From: Sedimenticola_A sp040506895
Lineage (GTDB): Bacteria > Pseudomonadota > Gammaproteobacteria > Chromatiales > Chromatiaceae
Direction: 5' to 3'
Assembly: GCA_040506895.1 (NCBI GenBank)
Contig: JBEVVY010000001.1
Span: forward strand, 2,135,073 to 2,199,072
Length of the DNA: 64,000 nucleotides
The translations under genes and the position numbers were made by a program. The notes beneath the pieces are model-generated. The model did no database searches and was not told the origin of the DNA. It saw only the letters and a list, made by a program, of their open reading frames with translations. This document shows, in pieces, positions 1 to 9,158 of the stretch (position 1 is its first letter; every line of letters starts with the position of its first letter).

Positions 1-258
1 CAGGATTATCTGTTGCAGTCATGATTTCGCGTCCTGAAACCTTTTAATAATTATTATCCAAACTACATTAATATCCTGCCACACAACCGTTTACGATGAC
101 AGTGAACTATAGATCAAACCACCATCCAACCCCCATGGCAAGCCCGAACAGGAATCTTTTTGTAGCATTCTCCTGCCCCTGCATAGAGGACTTGAAAGAG
201 TACCCGGCTCAGACCACACTATCCTCTCAATCACCGGGTCACAACACAGGCTTAACTT

Positions 259-867
259 TTGAAAACCAGAATCATCCTGCTGACACTACTCTGCCTTGCA
301 GTTTCGGTAACCAGGGCAGAAAGCCTGGATTATCCGAACCGCTACAACGGCATGGCCGAATCCATGATGGATATGATGGACGCCTTTTCATCCGCTTACG
401 AGAAACGCAAAGGCAGCGGGTCGATGGGCTTCAATTCACCCCAGAGCGGTTTTGGCAGCATGCCCGGCTTCGGCAACCCGATGTCTCCGATGAGCGGTTT
501 TGGCATGCCCAACAATTTCAATCCCGGAAGCATGCCCTTCAACTCCTTTGGTGGCGCGCCGGCGTACAACCCCTGGAGAGCCATGCCGCAGTTTGCACCC
601 GCACCCAGCATAACGGAGCAGCTTGACGGAAGCTGGCAGGGACAGGCCGGTGACATGCTGGTGATTCGCAACGGCCGCTTCCGCATCTACAGGGACAAGG
701 ACAATTTCAGGGAAGGCCGCATCCACATAGAGAACGAGCAGATACTCTCCATGCAGGAACTCTCCTCAGGGCAATCGCTGCGATACGAATACGCGGAACA
801 GGAGGGGCGCCTGGCGCTGCGCGACGAGTGGGGCAACCTGTTGCTGTACAGGCGCGTCAGCCAATAA
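259..867 (+). CDS. Secreted Met/Gly/Phe/Pro-rich protein of unknown function
   Basis: A protein of 202 residues read from a TTG start with a weak purine-rich site (acagg) just upstream. Residues 1-20 form a Sec signal peptide ending at a VTRA-E type site. Residues 50-110 are low-complexity, with repeated short GF, GM, NP and SP motifs. The last 80 residues look like a compact beta-rich domain (motif LDGSWQGQAGDMLVIRNG). I do not recognise a family. It overlaps the convergent TauE gene by 11 bases at the 3' end. Function unknown; export to the periplasm or outside is inferred from the signal peptide. Confidence 0.65.
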   Translation: MKTRIILLTLLCLAVSVTRAESLDYPNRYNGMAESMMDMMDAFSSAYEKRKGSGSMGFNSPQSGFGSMPGFGNPMSPMSGFGMPNNFNPGSMPFNSFGGAPAYNPWRAMPQFAPAPSITEQLDGSWQGQAGDMLVIRNGRFRIYRDKDNFREGRIHIENEQILSMQELSSGQSLRYEYAEQEGRLALRDEWGNLLLYRRVSQ

Positions 868-1654
868 GCATCTTCAGCCCAATCACCAACAGCAGAAGAG
901 AGAAGACACGCTTCAGGGTATCCACGGGCAGTGTATGTGCAAGCCTTGCACCCAGGGGCGCGAACAGCACACTGGCGCTCACCACGGCCAGCAGTGCCGG
1001 CCAGAAGAGATAACCACTGCTCCACTGCGGCAGCCCTGCTGCACCCCATCCGGCCACCACGAATCCAATGGCACCGGCAACCGCAATAGGCAACCCGCAC
1101 GCAGCGGAGGTTGCCACCGCATTACGCATGTTCACACTGCACCAGCTGAGGAAGGGGACCGTCATTGAGCCACCGCCAATGCCAACCACTGCGGATACCA
1201 GCCCGATAATCCAGCCGGCCAGGCCCATACCTGCACCACCCGGCAGCTGGCGGTGGGCTTCAGCCTTGACCCTGAAAGCCATCTGCAATCCGACCATGAT
1301 TGCAAAACATGCAAACACCCTCTGCAACCAGAGGGTGGGAAGAGAGTCCGCCACCAGGGCACCACACCAGGCACCGATTACGATACCCGGGGAAAGAGCC
1401 ATCACCTGTCGCCAGAGAACGGCCCCTCTCTTGTGATGCGCGGAGATGGAGGAGATCGAGGTGACCACGATGGTCCCGAGCGAAGTCCCCACGGCCAGGT
1501 GCATGATGGCATCGGGAGAGAACCCATTACTGCTGAAGACCCAGACCAGCGCGGGCACGATGATCAAGCCCCCACCCACGCCCAGCAGGCCGGCAAACAG
1601 CCCCGCAGCAGCGCCAACCGACAGGTAGACCGCAATATCGACAAGTTCGGGCAA
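857..1654 (-). CDS. Sulfite exporter TauE/SafE family permease
   Basis: A 265-residue polytopic inner-membrane protein. The N-terminal half begins with a hydrophobic helix and the glycine-rich motif LFAGLLGVGGGLIIVPALVW, and the second half carries a related repeat (VSAVVGIGGGSMTVPFLSW), the two-fold repeat expected for TauE/SafE (PF01925). The family exports sulfite, sulfoacetate or other small organic anions, and sulfite export would suit a sulfur-oxidising bacterium, but the substrate cannot be read from sequence. The start used is TTG, with a ggag site about nine bases upstream. It converges on the secreted protein at 259-867. Confidence 0.88.
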   Translation of the reverse strand: MPELVDIAVYLSVGAAAGLFAGLLGVGGGLIIVPALVWVFSSNGFSPDAIMHLAVGTSLGTIVVTSISSISAHHKRGAVLWRQVMALSPGIVIGAWCGALVADSLPTLWLQRVFACFAIMVGLQMAFRVKAEAHRQLPGGAGMGLAGWIIGLVSAVVGIGGGSMTVPFLSWCSVNMRNAVATSAACGLPIAVAGAIGFVVAGWGAAGLPQWSSGYLFWPALLAVVSASVLFAPLGARLAHTLPVDTLKRVFSLLLLVIGLKMLIG

Positions 1655-1679
1655 ATTATTCTCCAGCAGACAGACAAGC

Positions 1680-1969
1680 CATTATTAACCCGGCCACTAA
1701 ATATGTCTCTTTCAGCTGTAGCGTGCTCACCGGCAGCAAGGCATCAATGCGCCGCTGTAGCCCCCCTACAACAAGTATTGATAACGCAGTCTGCAGGTGG
1801 GCACGCTACAGCCTGTCTTTCATATTCAATAGGTTAGGTGCTTCAAGCATTCCCTTGATCAAGGCGCGACTCGCAGGTAATAGCCGCTCTATTGGCAAGA
1901 GTCGCAACACTGAGCAAGGGAATGCTTGAAGCACTGAAAGCGACATATTTAGTGGCCGGGTTAATAGTG
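1680..1969. repeat. MITE-like element 1: long inverted arms enclosing two hairpins
   Basis: Terminal arms 1683-1715 and 1934-1966 are inverted copies of 33 bases with one mismatch. Between them lie two independent long hairpins: 1716-1731 paired with 1796-1811 (15 of 16), and 1839-1862 paired with 1911-1934 (23 of 24). Each has further small inverted repeats inside, for example 1866-1872 with 1899-1905. The fold is a three-way junction. No transposase frame is visible. It fills the divergent space between the TauE gene and the epimerase gene, and the apparent upstream extension of the epimerase reading frame runs into its right arm. Confidence 0.8.
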
Positions 1970-2032
1970 ACAGGCGTAAAAAACGACTATATTCTTTCTT
2001 GCACTCAAACCGAAACCAGCGGAGTCCAGCGC

Positions 2033-2986
2033 GTGAAGAGTAACAAAGTCTGCATCCTAGGCGGTACCGGTTTCGTGGGGCGCCACCTGGTTGCCGAACT
2101 GAACAGCCGCGGCGTACAGTGTCTCGTCCCCAGCCGCCAGCCCCAACGCCATCGCAACCTCCAGGTTGCCGGGATGGCTGAACTGGTGCAGGTCAATCCC
2201 TTCGATACCGATGAACTAGCAGACTCTCTTTCAGACTGCGATGCGGCGGTCAATTTGGTCGGCATCCTCAACGAAAGCGGCGCAAAAAGAAGCTTCAAGC
2301 GACTGCATGTCGAATTGAGCAACACGCTGGTGGAGGCATGCAAAAAGGCCGGCGTGGGACGCCTGCTCCACATGAGCGCGCTGAACGCCAACGAGTCAAA
2401 CGGGCCGAGCAACTATCTCAAGACCAAGGGCGAGGCGGAAAATCGCACCCTGACCCTGGGCCAGCCCCAGATCAAGGTCACCAGCTTCCGCCCGTCGGTG
2501 ATCTTCGGAGAGGATGACAGTTTCTTCAACCGCTTTGCCGATCTGCTGCAGCTCGCCCCCGGCCCCTTTCCCCTGGCCTGCCCCAACGCCCGCTTCGCCC
2601 CGGTATTCGTAGGCGACGTGGTCAAGGGCATGTGCAACGCACTGGATGACAGCAGCACCTGGGGCAAGCACTACGCGATGTGCGGCCCTGAGATCTACAC
2701 CCTCAAAGAGCTGGTGGAGTACACCGCGAAAGCCATCGGCAAGCGGAAGATGATCATCGGGCTGAGCAATGGCCTCTCGGCACTTCAGGCGCGCATGCTT
2801 GGTCTGCTGCCGGGCAAACCCTTCAGTTACGACAACTATCTCTCCATGCAGGTGGACAGCGTCTGCGACGAGGACGGCCTGAAACAGCTGGGCATCGAGG
2901 CAACCTGCATCGATTCCGTGGCGCCCTATTTTCTCGCGGATCGTTCAGAAAGACTCCGTTACTACAACCTGATCACCCGGCTGTAG
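2033..2986 (+). CDS. NAD(P)-binding epimerase, complex I NDUFA9-like
   Basis: A 317-residue extended short-chain dehydrogenase/epimerase. The Rossmann glycine motif (GGTGFVGRHL) lies at residues 9-18 and a conserved MSALNA segment follows near the middle. The family includes the bacterial homologues of complex I subunit NDUFA9, which bind a nucleotide and are linked to quinone or electron-transfer functions; the exact reaction is not known. I chose GTG at 2033 because a ggag site lies at 2021-2024 with good spacing. The longer upstream frame would start inside the repeat element. Confidence 0.85.
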   Translation: MKSNKVCILGGTGFVGRHLVAELNSRGVQCLVPSRQPQRHRNLQVAGMAELVQVNPFDTDELADSLSDCDAAVNLVGILNESGAKRSFKRLHVELSNTLVEACKKAGVGRLLHMSALNANESNGPSNYLKTKGEAENRTLTLGQPQIKVTSFRPSVIFGEDDSFFNRFADLLQLAPGPFPLACPNARFAPVFVGDVVKGMCNALDDSSTWGKHYAMCGPEIYTLKELVEYTAKAIGKRKMIIGLSNGLSALQARMLGLLPGKPFSYDNYLSMQVDSVCDEDGLKQLGIEATCIDSVAPYFLADRSERLRYYNLITRL

Positions 2987-2994
2987 AGCAGGTG

Positions 2995-4068
2995 TCAGCG
3001 GCCGGCCGCCTGCCTGCTCTGCACAAGCAGACGGTCAAGCGCTTGCTGGCGCTCCTGGTAGGGTAACCGGGCCAGTCGGCGACAGGCCGCGTAGAAATCC
3101 TCCATCACCCGTTCACGCCGCAGCAGATAGAGAAATGCAGGCACCCACTGCTCATAGGTTGCGATGGATGCCAGGCGGGCATTGTTCAGCCCCCTGCTGA
3201 ACCAACGGTCATAGCCCCCATATCCCCCCCAACGCTGACGCAGCGCCTTGTAATCACGTTCAAGCCCACGAAATACGGCGGCCTTCCGACGACGCATCTC
3301 GTCTTTGTCGTGCGATTGCGCATAGAGACCCTGCAACTCCTCACGGGTTGAGAGCAGCAGTTCCACAAACGCCTCCTCACGCTGTAACGTATCGCGCCAG
3401 GAGGTTATCGCAGCCTGATCACCCTCCCGCTCCAGCCAGCGCTCGACACCCACCTGCTCGATCGCCGAGGCGAAGGATTCATTGAAGGTACTGTCATCCT
3501 TTACGTAGATAAGCTGGTGGGCCAGCTCGTGGTACATAAGGCCCGCCACCTGCTCCTCCGGCCAGTCGATGACGGTACTGGGCAGGGGATCATCGAACCA
3601 GCCCAGTGTCGAGTAGGCGGGTACCGGCTCAACCGCCACATCCAGTCCCTTGTCACGCAGATCATCTGCATGCCGCTCGGCATCAGCCTTGTCGAAATAT
3701 CCACGGTAGCTGGCACAGCCGATAAAGGGATAGCACCAGGTCTTCGCCTGCACTGAAAACTCGGGAGCGGCCACCAGGCTCCAGACCACCGCTTCACGGT
3801 TCAAATCGGCGTAACTGTCGTAGCTGCCATTCTCCGGCAGCCTGAGGCTCTCTACAGCGAAACGCCTCATCTCACGGATCTTCTGCAAACGAACCTTCAG
3901 CCTCTCGGGTGTGGACGGGTCTTCGATCACCGTGCCGATAGGCCGGCTCTTTCCCATCAGCGAGAGGTGACCTCCGACGGACTGTGCGTAGTACTCCAGG
4001 GTGCTGCATCCCTGAAGGAGTCCACAGAGCACAAGCAATAGAAACAGCCGTCTGTTCATAGCCACCAC
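2995..4068 (-). CDS. Putative aminopeptidase lipoprotein (PF10023 type)
   Basis: A 357-residue predicted outer- or inner-membrane lipoprotein. The N-terminus has a hydrophobic segment ending in a lipobox (LLQGC), so Cys21 would be lipidated. A zinc-metallopeptidase HExxH motif (HELAHQ) sits near residue 182, followed by a conserved NESFAS motif that may supply further ligands. This matches the uncharacterised predicted aminopeptidase family COG4324. The start could be the first ATG or the second one three codons later. It converges on the epimerase gene with 8 bases between the stops. Confidence 0.82.
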   Translation of the reverse strand: MVAMNRRLFLLLVLCGLLQGCSTLEYYAQSVGGHLSLMGKSRPIGTVIEDPSTPERLKVRLQKIREMRRFAVESLRLPENGSYDSYADLNREAVVWSLVAAPEFSVQAKTWCYPFIGCASYRGYFDKADAERHADDLRDKGLDVAVEPVPAYSTLGWFDDPLPSTVIDWPEEQVAGLMYHELAHQLIYVKDDSTFNESFASAIEQVGVERWLEREGDQAAITSWRDTLQREEAFVELLLSTREELQGLYAQSHDKDEMRRRKAAVFRGLERDYKALRQRWGGYGGYDRWFSRGLNNARLASIATYEQWVPAFLYLLRRERVMEDFYAACRRLARLPYQERQQALDRLLVQSRQAAGR

Positions 4069-4127
4069 ATTAAGGGAATCCTTCCATCACCGGCAAGCCA
4101 GGCGTGGATAATTTTTACCCATCGACT

Positions 4128-4395
4128 CAGGGCCTGTTCACATTATTTGAATTATGCCTGCAGCGACCATTTTTTCGTTCAGCAAGGCAGAAGGAGCGCA
4201 GTGTATGCGCATACATAAGCGACTGATAACGCCGCTGAGCGGAAAAATGGCCGCTGCCCTTCGGGTTGCCCCTGAAAAAACGCGACTCTGCGTTGCTCGT
4301 TGCTTATATGGAGCGACCAAACCGCGCGCCTCGCGCCTTGATTCACATTTTTTCAGGGGCAACAGGTACAATTCAAATAATGTGAACAGGCCCTG
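4128..4395. repeat. MITE-like element 2: perfect 26-bp inverted arms with two hairpins
   Basis: Arms 4128-4153 and 4370-4395 are perfect 26-base inverted repeats. Inside are two hairpins: 4161-4176 pairing with 4242-4256 (one mismatch and one bulge), and 4265-4280 pairing perfectly with 4348-4363. A 14-base perfect palindrome (TGTATGCGCATACA) lies at 4202-4215. The architecture equals that of the element at 1680-1969 although the sequence differs. It ends about ten bases before the cca start codon, so it supplies much of the cca upstream region. Confidence 0.85.
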
Positions 4396-4405
4396 GGATG
4401 CCCGG

Positions 4406-5620
4406 ATGAGATGTTACCTGGTAGGCGGCGCCGTGAGAGACAAACTGCTCGGCCTTCCCGTTGAAGAGCGGGACTGGCTTGTCATCGGTGCCTCTGGCGA
4501 CGAGCTGACAGCGATGGGATACCGCCAGGTCGGCCGCGACTTTCCGGTCTTCCTTCACCCCGAAACCTCGGAGGAGTACGCGCTTCCGAGAGGAGAGGCG
4601 GCTGCAGACGGGGATAACGGGGAGATCGCCTCGGACCTTGCCTGCCGCGACCTCACCATCAACGCGATGGCCCTGACCCCGGAAGGGACACTGATAGACC
4701 CCCTGGGGGGGAAACGGGATCTTGAGAAACGCCTGCTGCGCCACACCCCGGCATTTGCGGAAGATCCGGTACGGGTCCTGCGCCTGGCCCGTTTCGCCGC
4801 CCGGCTGCATGGCCTGGGATTCACGGTAGCCGATGAGACGCGGAAACTGGTGCGGGAGATGTGCCGGTCAGGCCAGCTGAAATCACTGGTTGCAGAGCGG
4901 GCCTGGTCTGAGATCGGGCGTGCCTTGAACGAACAGTACCCGGTGCAGTTTTTCGAGACTCTGAGAGCGTGCGGCGCCCTGCATGCAGTGCTACCGGAAC
5001 TCCACAACCTTTACGGCGTGCCCCAGCCTGAAAAACATCATCTGGAAATCGACACCGGCATTCACACCATGATGGTTCTGGAGCAGGCCTGCCGCCTGAG
5101 CGACGAGGGGGCCACCCGGTTCGCCGCGCTGGTCCACGACCTGGGCAAGGGCAGTACGCCAAAAGAGCTCTGGCCTGGCCATATAGGCCACGAGGAGCGA
5201 AGCGTATGGCTGGTGACCTCGCTTTGCGCAAGGCTGCGCATACCCAACAATTACCGGGACCTGGCGGTGCTGGTGGCCCGCTACCACACCCATCTCCACA
5301 GGGCGCTCGAGCTCAAGCCATCCACCCTGCTGCGTACCCTTATGGCGGTTGACGCCCTGCGTCGTCCGGAGCGTTTCGAACAGTTCCTTCTGGCCTGCGA
5401 GGCCGATGCCCGGGGGAGAAAAGGACTCGAAAGCCGCCCCTATCCCCAGGCCGACCTGTTCCGCTTCGTCCGACAAAAGGTTGCCGAGCTCGATCTATCC
5501 GGGTTATACCTTGACGCCGAGAAGAAGAACAATCTGCCGCAGCTTATCGAGCGACAACGTCTCCTCGCCACCAAGGGCGCAAGGAGCGCATGGCAGGAAC
5601 AGAACCCGAACGCCAGTTGA
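4406..5620 (+). CDS. cca: CCA-adding tRNA nucleotidyltransferase with HD domain
   Basis: A 404-residue class II CCA-adding enzyme that builds or repairs the 3' CCA end of tRNAs from CTP and ATP. The nucleotidyltransferase head has GGAVRDKLLG at residues 6-15 followed by EERDWLVIG. The conserved RDLTINAMA motif follows near residue 90 and RVLRLARFAAR near 130. A C-terminal HD domain (FAALVHDLGKG) is present, as in the E. coli enzyme of 412 residues. ATG at 4406 gives the family's usual N-terminus; the longer frame would be translated repeat element. Confidence 0.95.
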   Translation: MRCYLVGGAVRDKLLGLPVEERDWLVIGASGDELTAMGYRQVGRDFPVFLHPETSEEYALPRGEAAADGDNGEIASDLACRDLTINAMALTPEGTLIDPLGGKRDLEKRLLRHTPAFAEDPVRVLRLARFAARLHGLGFTVADETRKLVREMCRSGQLKSLVAERAWSEIGRALNEQYPVQFFETLRACGALHAVLPELHNLYGVPQPEKHHLEIDTGIHTMMVLEQACRLSDEGATRFAALVHDLGKGSTPKELWPGHIGHEERSVWLVTSLCARLRIPNNYRDLAVLVARYHTHLHRALELKPSTLLRTLMAVDALRRPERFEQFLLACEADARGRKGLESRPYPQADLFRFVRQKVAELDLSGLYLDAEKKNNLPQLIERQRLLATKGARSAWQEQNPNAS

Positions 5621-5664
5621 AGGGCTTAAACCAGAAAGCTATCGGGCACAACGCACTCTGATCG

Positions 5665-7149
5665 ATGAATAGCGATATCGACATTAAGGTACCGGGGTAC
5701 CGCCTCGAGAAGCTCCTTGGCCGGGGCGGCATGGCCACCGTGTACCTGGCAACCCAGACATCCCTGGGACGCCCGGTGGCACTGAAGATCCTCACCGATC
5801 CGGAGACCCCCCAGTTCTTTGAGCGATTCTTCAACGAGGGGCGCTACCTGGCCCGTCTCAGTCACAACAACCTGGTATCGATCTACGACATCGGCCAGGG
5901 CGACGGCTTCTACTATATCGCCATGGAGTATCTTCCCGGCGGCGATCTGAAATCCAAACTGAGCGAGGGAATCCGGCCGAAGACCGCGCTCAAGCTGCTC
6001 GCCCAGCTCGCCGCCTGCCTCGGCTACGTGCACAGCCAGGGACTGGTCCACCGTGACATCAAGCCATCCAACATCCTTTTCCGTGAAGACAGCACACCGG
6101 TACTCACCGACTTCGGTATCGCCAAGCTGGTGCAGGCCGACAACGATCTCACCGTTACCGGCACGGTGATGGGCAGCCCCCATTACCTGAGCCCGGAACT
6201 CGCCCAGGGCAGCCGTGAACTGGATGGCCGGTCTGACATCTACAGCCTGGGTGTCCTGCTCTACCAGATGCTGACCGGCGAAAAGCCCTACACGTCCGAC
6301 AGCTACGCTGCGACCCTGATGGCGCACATTCAAAACCCCATACCCACCCTGCCGGAGAAGTTCAGCCAGTACCAGGCCCTGCTAGAGAAACTGATGGCCA
6401 AGAATCCGGACGAGCGCTTGCAGACCGGCGGCGAGGTGATCAAGGCGATACAGGAGCTACAAGCCGAGTCCCACAGGAAGCACAAAAAGGACCAGGCCGC
6501 CAAAACCAAGCCATCCGAAGAGGGACACTCCCCCGGCTTCAGGTCCAGGAGGGTATCGGTTGCCCTGGCACTGCTGGCAGGCGTTGCCCTTGGTGTCTGG
6601 CTGTTGATCCCTGGGGAGGAGAAACCGGCCAATGACACCCCATCAGCCACAAGCCCGGACAAAGCGACTGACGACGCTGTCCAGCCCAAGGAGCTTTTCG
6701 CCACGGTGAAGCCTGAATCAGCCATCAGCATAACCACCGAGACAGAACCTGAAGAGGCGGACACACCCTCATCCGAAACCCCGCCCGACGCAGCCACGAC
6801 CAGCCTGCTCGAGATGGCGGACAAACGCCTGGCAGAAGACAAGCTCAGCCTGCCGGCGGGTGACAGTGCGCGGGACTACTACCGCCAGGCACTGGAACGC
6901 GACCCCGGAAACGAGAGAGCCCGCTCAGGGCTCACAGAGATTGCAAACCGCTATGCCCGGTTCGCCAGGCAGAGCCTGCGGAATAACCGCATGCTGAAGG
7001 CGGAGCGTTACATCACCCAGGGACTGGCGACCCAACCCGATCATGCGGGCCTGAAAAAACTGCAACGTGAAATCGAGAACGGCAGCTGGTACCAAGCCCC
7101 GCCTGCCGCAGAGGCCGACAAGATATTCGATCAGCTGCCGGGCGACTGA
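5665..7149 (+). CDS. Membrane-anchored Ser/Thr protein kinase with TPR-like tail
   Basis: A 494-residue Hanks-type kinase. The glycine loop GRGGMATVY is at residues 19-27, the ATP lysine is K41, the catalytic loop is HRDIKPSN and the metal-binding motif is DFG; the activation segment ends at SPEL. After the kinase domain, about residues 293-312 form one transmembrane helix, followed by a Pro/Thr/Glu-rich linker and a C-terminal region of about 110 residues with TPR-like helices outside the membrane. All catalytic residues are present, so it should be active. It lies 44 bases after cca in the same direction. Confidence 0.92.
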   Translation: MNSDIDIKVPGYRLEKLLGRGGMATVYLATQTSLGRPVALKILTDPETPQFFERFFNEGRYLARLSHNNLVSIYDIGQGDGFYYIAMEYLPGGDLKSKLSEGIRPKTALKLLAQLAACLGYVHSQGLVHRDIKPSNILFREDSTPVLTDFGIAKLVQADNDLTVTGTVMGSPHYLSPELAQGSRELDGRSDIYSLGVLLYQMLTGEKPYTSDSYAATLMAHIQNPIPTLPEKFSQYQALLEKLMAKNPDERLQTGGEVIKAIQELQAESHRKHKKDQAAKTKPSEEGHSPGFRSRRVSVALALLAGVALGVWLLIPGEEKPANDTPSATSPDKATDDAVQPKELFATVKPESAISITTETEPEEADTPSSETPPDAATTSLLEMADKRLAEDKLSLPAGDSARDYYRQALERDPGNERARSGLTEIANRYARFARQSLRNNRMLKAERYITQGLATQPDHAGLKKLQREIENGSWYQAPPAAEADKIFDQLPGD

Positions 7150-7158
7150 TCCAACAGG

Positions 7159-7872
7159 TCAGATTGGCAGAAACACGGCCGAGGCGACGGACTGGATCAC
7201 GTTCTTTATCCGCCGATTGCTCTTTTCCGCCACGATACGTGCGGCACTGTCCTGCAGGGCGATCATCTTTCCGAACAGGCGCTCGAAACTGAGATTCTTG
7301 ACCGGGCCGGCCGTTTCGTTGGCCACCAGAAAAAGTCGCCCGTCCGCATCACGGTTGGTGTTGAGCTTCCATGCCGCAATCTCGATATTCCGTGCAGCGT
7401 TGTAGAGCTTCTGGGGATCGAGATCGTCCGTGATGAAGATCTGCCGCTTACCGTTGTATGACGCGATAACCATGCTGCGCAAGCCCTCGACCAGTGCCAG
7501 CACACGATCGCCGCCGTAGGCCGGATCAAATGCAAGTCGTACCGCCGCCACCGAGCGCTTTCCGTCGAGTTCGGGATAGATCCCTGTCCTGGCGGGCCCG
7601 AAGACCCTGTCGACCGCCGCCTCGAGACTCACCGCCCCGGATCTTCGCCACTCCCTGGGGTTGCGCTTGTAGAGCTTCTCCATCAACGTCTGCAGCAACT
7701 CGAGCGTGAAGCGCTGTTGTGCCTCGGCCACCAGGTCCACGTCACTCTTTGCCAGATCCTGCACCTGGAAGTCGCGCGTCTTCACCGGCGACTTCTCGGA
7801 CGGCATGCTGAAACAGGCCGTCACTAGCAGTGCCGAGAGCATCGAAACCAGCAATGACCTACAGACGCTCAC
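7159..7872 (-). CDS. Hypothetical lipoprotein
   Basis: A 237-residue protein with a signal peptide ending in a lipobox-like LLVTAC, so Cys20 is the likely lipidation site. The rest is soluble, with helices rich in Arg, Asp and Ala and no motif I recognise. It overlaps the downstream end of the methyltransferase gene by 14 bases on the same strand, so the two are probably co-transcribed. It converges on the kinase gene with 9 bases between stops. Function unknown. Confidence 0.7.
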   Translation of the reverse strand: MSVCRSLLVSMLSALLVTACFSMPSEKSPVKTRDFQVQDLAKSDVDLVAEAQQRFTLELLQTLMEKLYKRNPREWRRSGAVSLEAAVDRVFGPARTGIYPELDGKRSVAAVRLAFDPAYGGDRVLALVEGLRSMVIASYNGKRQIFITDDLDPQKLYNAARNIEIAAWKLNTNRDADGRLFLVANETAGPVKNLSFERLFGKMIALQDSAARIVAEKSNRRIKNVIQSVASAVFLPI

Positions 7873-9061
7873 GCTGATCCCTCATTCTGAAGCCGAGCAA
7901 CGGCTCATCCACCCCCTTGCCAAGCCCGATCACCTTGAACCGCTCCCCCATCTCGGTGGGTAGCGTAAGACGCTTCACACCCTGCGCCATCGCCATATGG
8001 GCCTGCACATCATTCGGATCCGACTCAGCGACCAGTTGGTCGAGACCGCAGCTCATAAGGAAAAAGGCCTGGGTGGTATAACCCGAAACCGAGAAGCCGC
8101 TCTGGACAGCCGCCTCGGCCACTGTACTGAAATCGACATAGGCGGTGATATCCTGCAGACCGGGATAGACGAAAGGATCAGGGTGGGCACGGTGCCGGTA
8201 GTGGCACATCAGCGTTCCCCTGTTACGTTGCGGATGGTAGTACTCCCGCCTGCCGTAACCGTAGTCGACCAGCAGCACCAGCCCCGCCTCGATACGGCCG
8301 GCCAGTTCGTTGAGCCAGGAGACCGACCGCAGATTGATCTCCGACTCGTAGTCATCCGGCAGGCCGACCTGCTCCGCCAACCGCCTCACCGCGGACGCCA
8401 GGCCAGGCGTCACCGGCACCGACCAGCTATCGGTAAACTGCTGCCCGTTGAAGCCGACGAACTGCTCCATCACCTCCCCCCCGTGCCAGCGAAAACGCTG
8501 CACAGGCATCGCATCCAGCAGTTCATTGGCCACCACCACGCCCCTGAACCCAGCTTCCGGAAGGCCATCCAGCCACTCGACCCGGGAGACCAGTTCCGGC
8601 ACCCTGCTCTCCAGGGTCTCGCACTGGCGCTGTCGCAGCTCCGGACTCAGATCGACGATCAGGTAGCGGTCGGGCAGCGCGTCCAGGGCGGCCAGCTCTG
8701 CCAGCAGGTCCGCCGCCAGGGCACCGGAGCCTGCACCGAACTCGAGCAGGTCACCACCGCCCAGGCCGTCCAGTGCCTCCGCCACCTGGCGCGCCATGCA
8801 ACGACCGAACAGAGGGGACACCTCCGGCGCGGTGATGAAATCCCCCGACTCACCGAACTTGCGTGCACCCCCGGTGTAATACCCCACCCAGGGAGCATAG
8901 AGCGCCAGCTCCATGTAGCGATCGAATGGCAGTGAACTCCCTGATGCATCGATCTCTGTACGGATAAGATCGATCAGGCGCTCGCTCTGGACACGGGCGT
9001 CTTCACCTGGCTCTGGCAAACCACCACCATGGGCAGCCCTTGGGTTTAGGGGTTCAGGCAT
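7859..9061 (-). CDS. MidA/NDUFAF7-type SAM-dependent methyltransferase
   Basis: A 400-residue class I methyltransferase of the PF02636 family. Recognisable blocks are FDRYMELALYAPWVGYY near the N-terminus, FITAPEVSPLFG, and the SAM-binding motif LLEFGAGSGALAADLL. The eukaryotic member NDUFAF7 methylates an arginine of a complex I subunit; the bacterial substrate is not established. I used ATG 9061 over a GTG six codons upstream. It is divergent from the pteridine reductase gene. Confidence 0.88.
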   Translation of the reverse strand: MPEPLNPRAAHGGGLPEPGEDARVQSERLIDLIRTEIDASGSSLPFDRYMELALYAPWVGYYTGGARKFGESGDFITAPEVSPLFGRCMARQVAEALDGLGGGDLLEFGAGSGALAADLLAELAALDALPDRYLIVDLSPELRQRQCETLESRVPELVSRVEWLDGLPEAGFRGVVVANELLDAMPVQRFRWHGGEVMEQFVGFNGQQFTDSWSVPVTPGLASAVRRLAEQVGLPDDYESEINLRSVSWLNELAGRIEAGLVLLVDYGYGRREYYHPQRNRGTLMCHYRHRAHPDPFVYPGLQDITAYVDFSTVAEAAVQSGFSVSGYTTQAFFLMSCGLDQLVAESDPNDVQAHMAMAQGVKRLTLPTEMGERFKVIGLGKGVDEPLLGFRMRDQRERL

Positions 9062-9158
9062 CTTGTTTTTAAAAACCACCGTTTCAGTTTAGAGTTGAGT
9101 TATCAACCCGATATACTAGGTTGCCGTGATAATAGTTTACCAAGCCTGGAATGACGAA

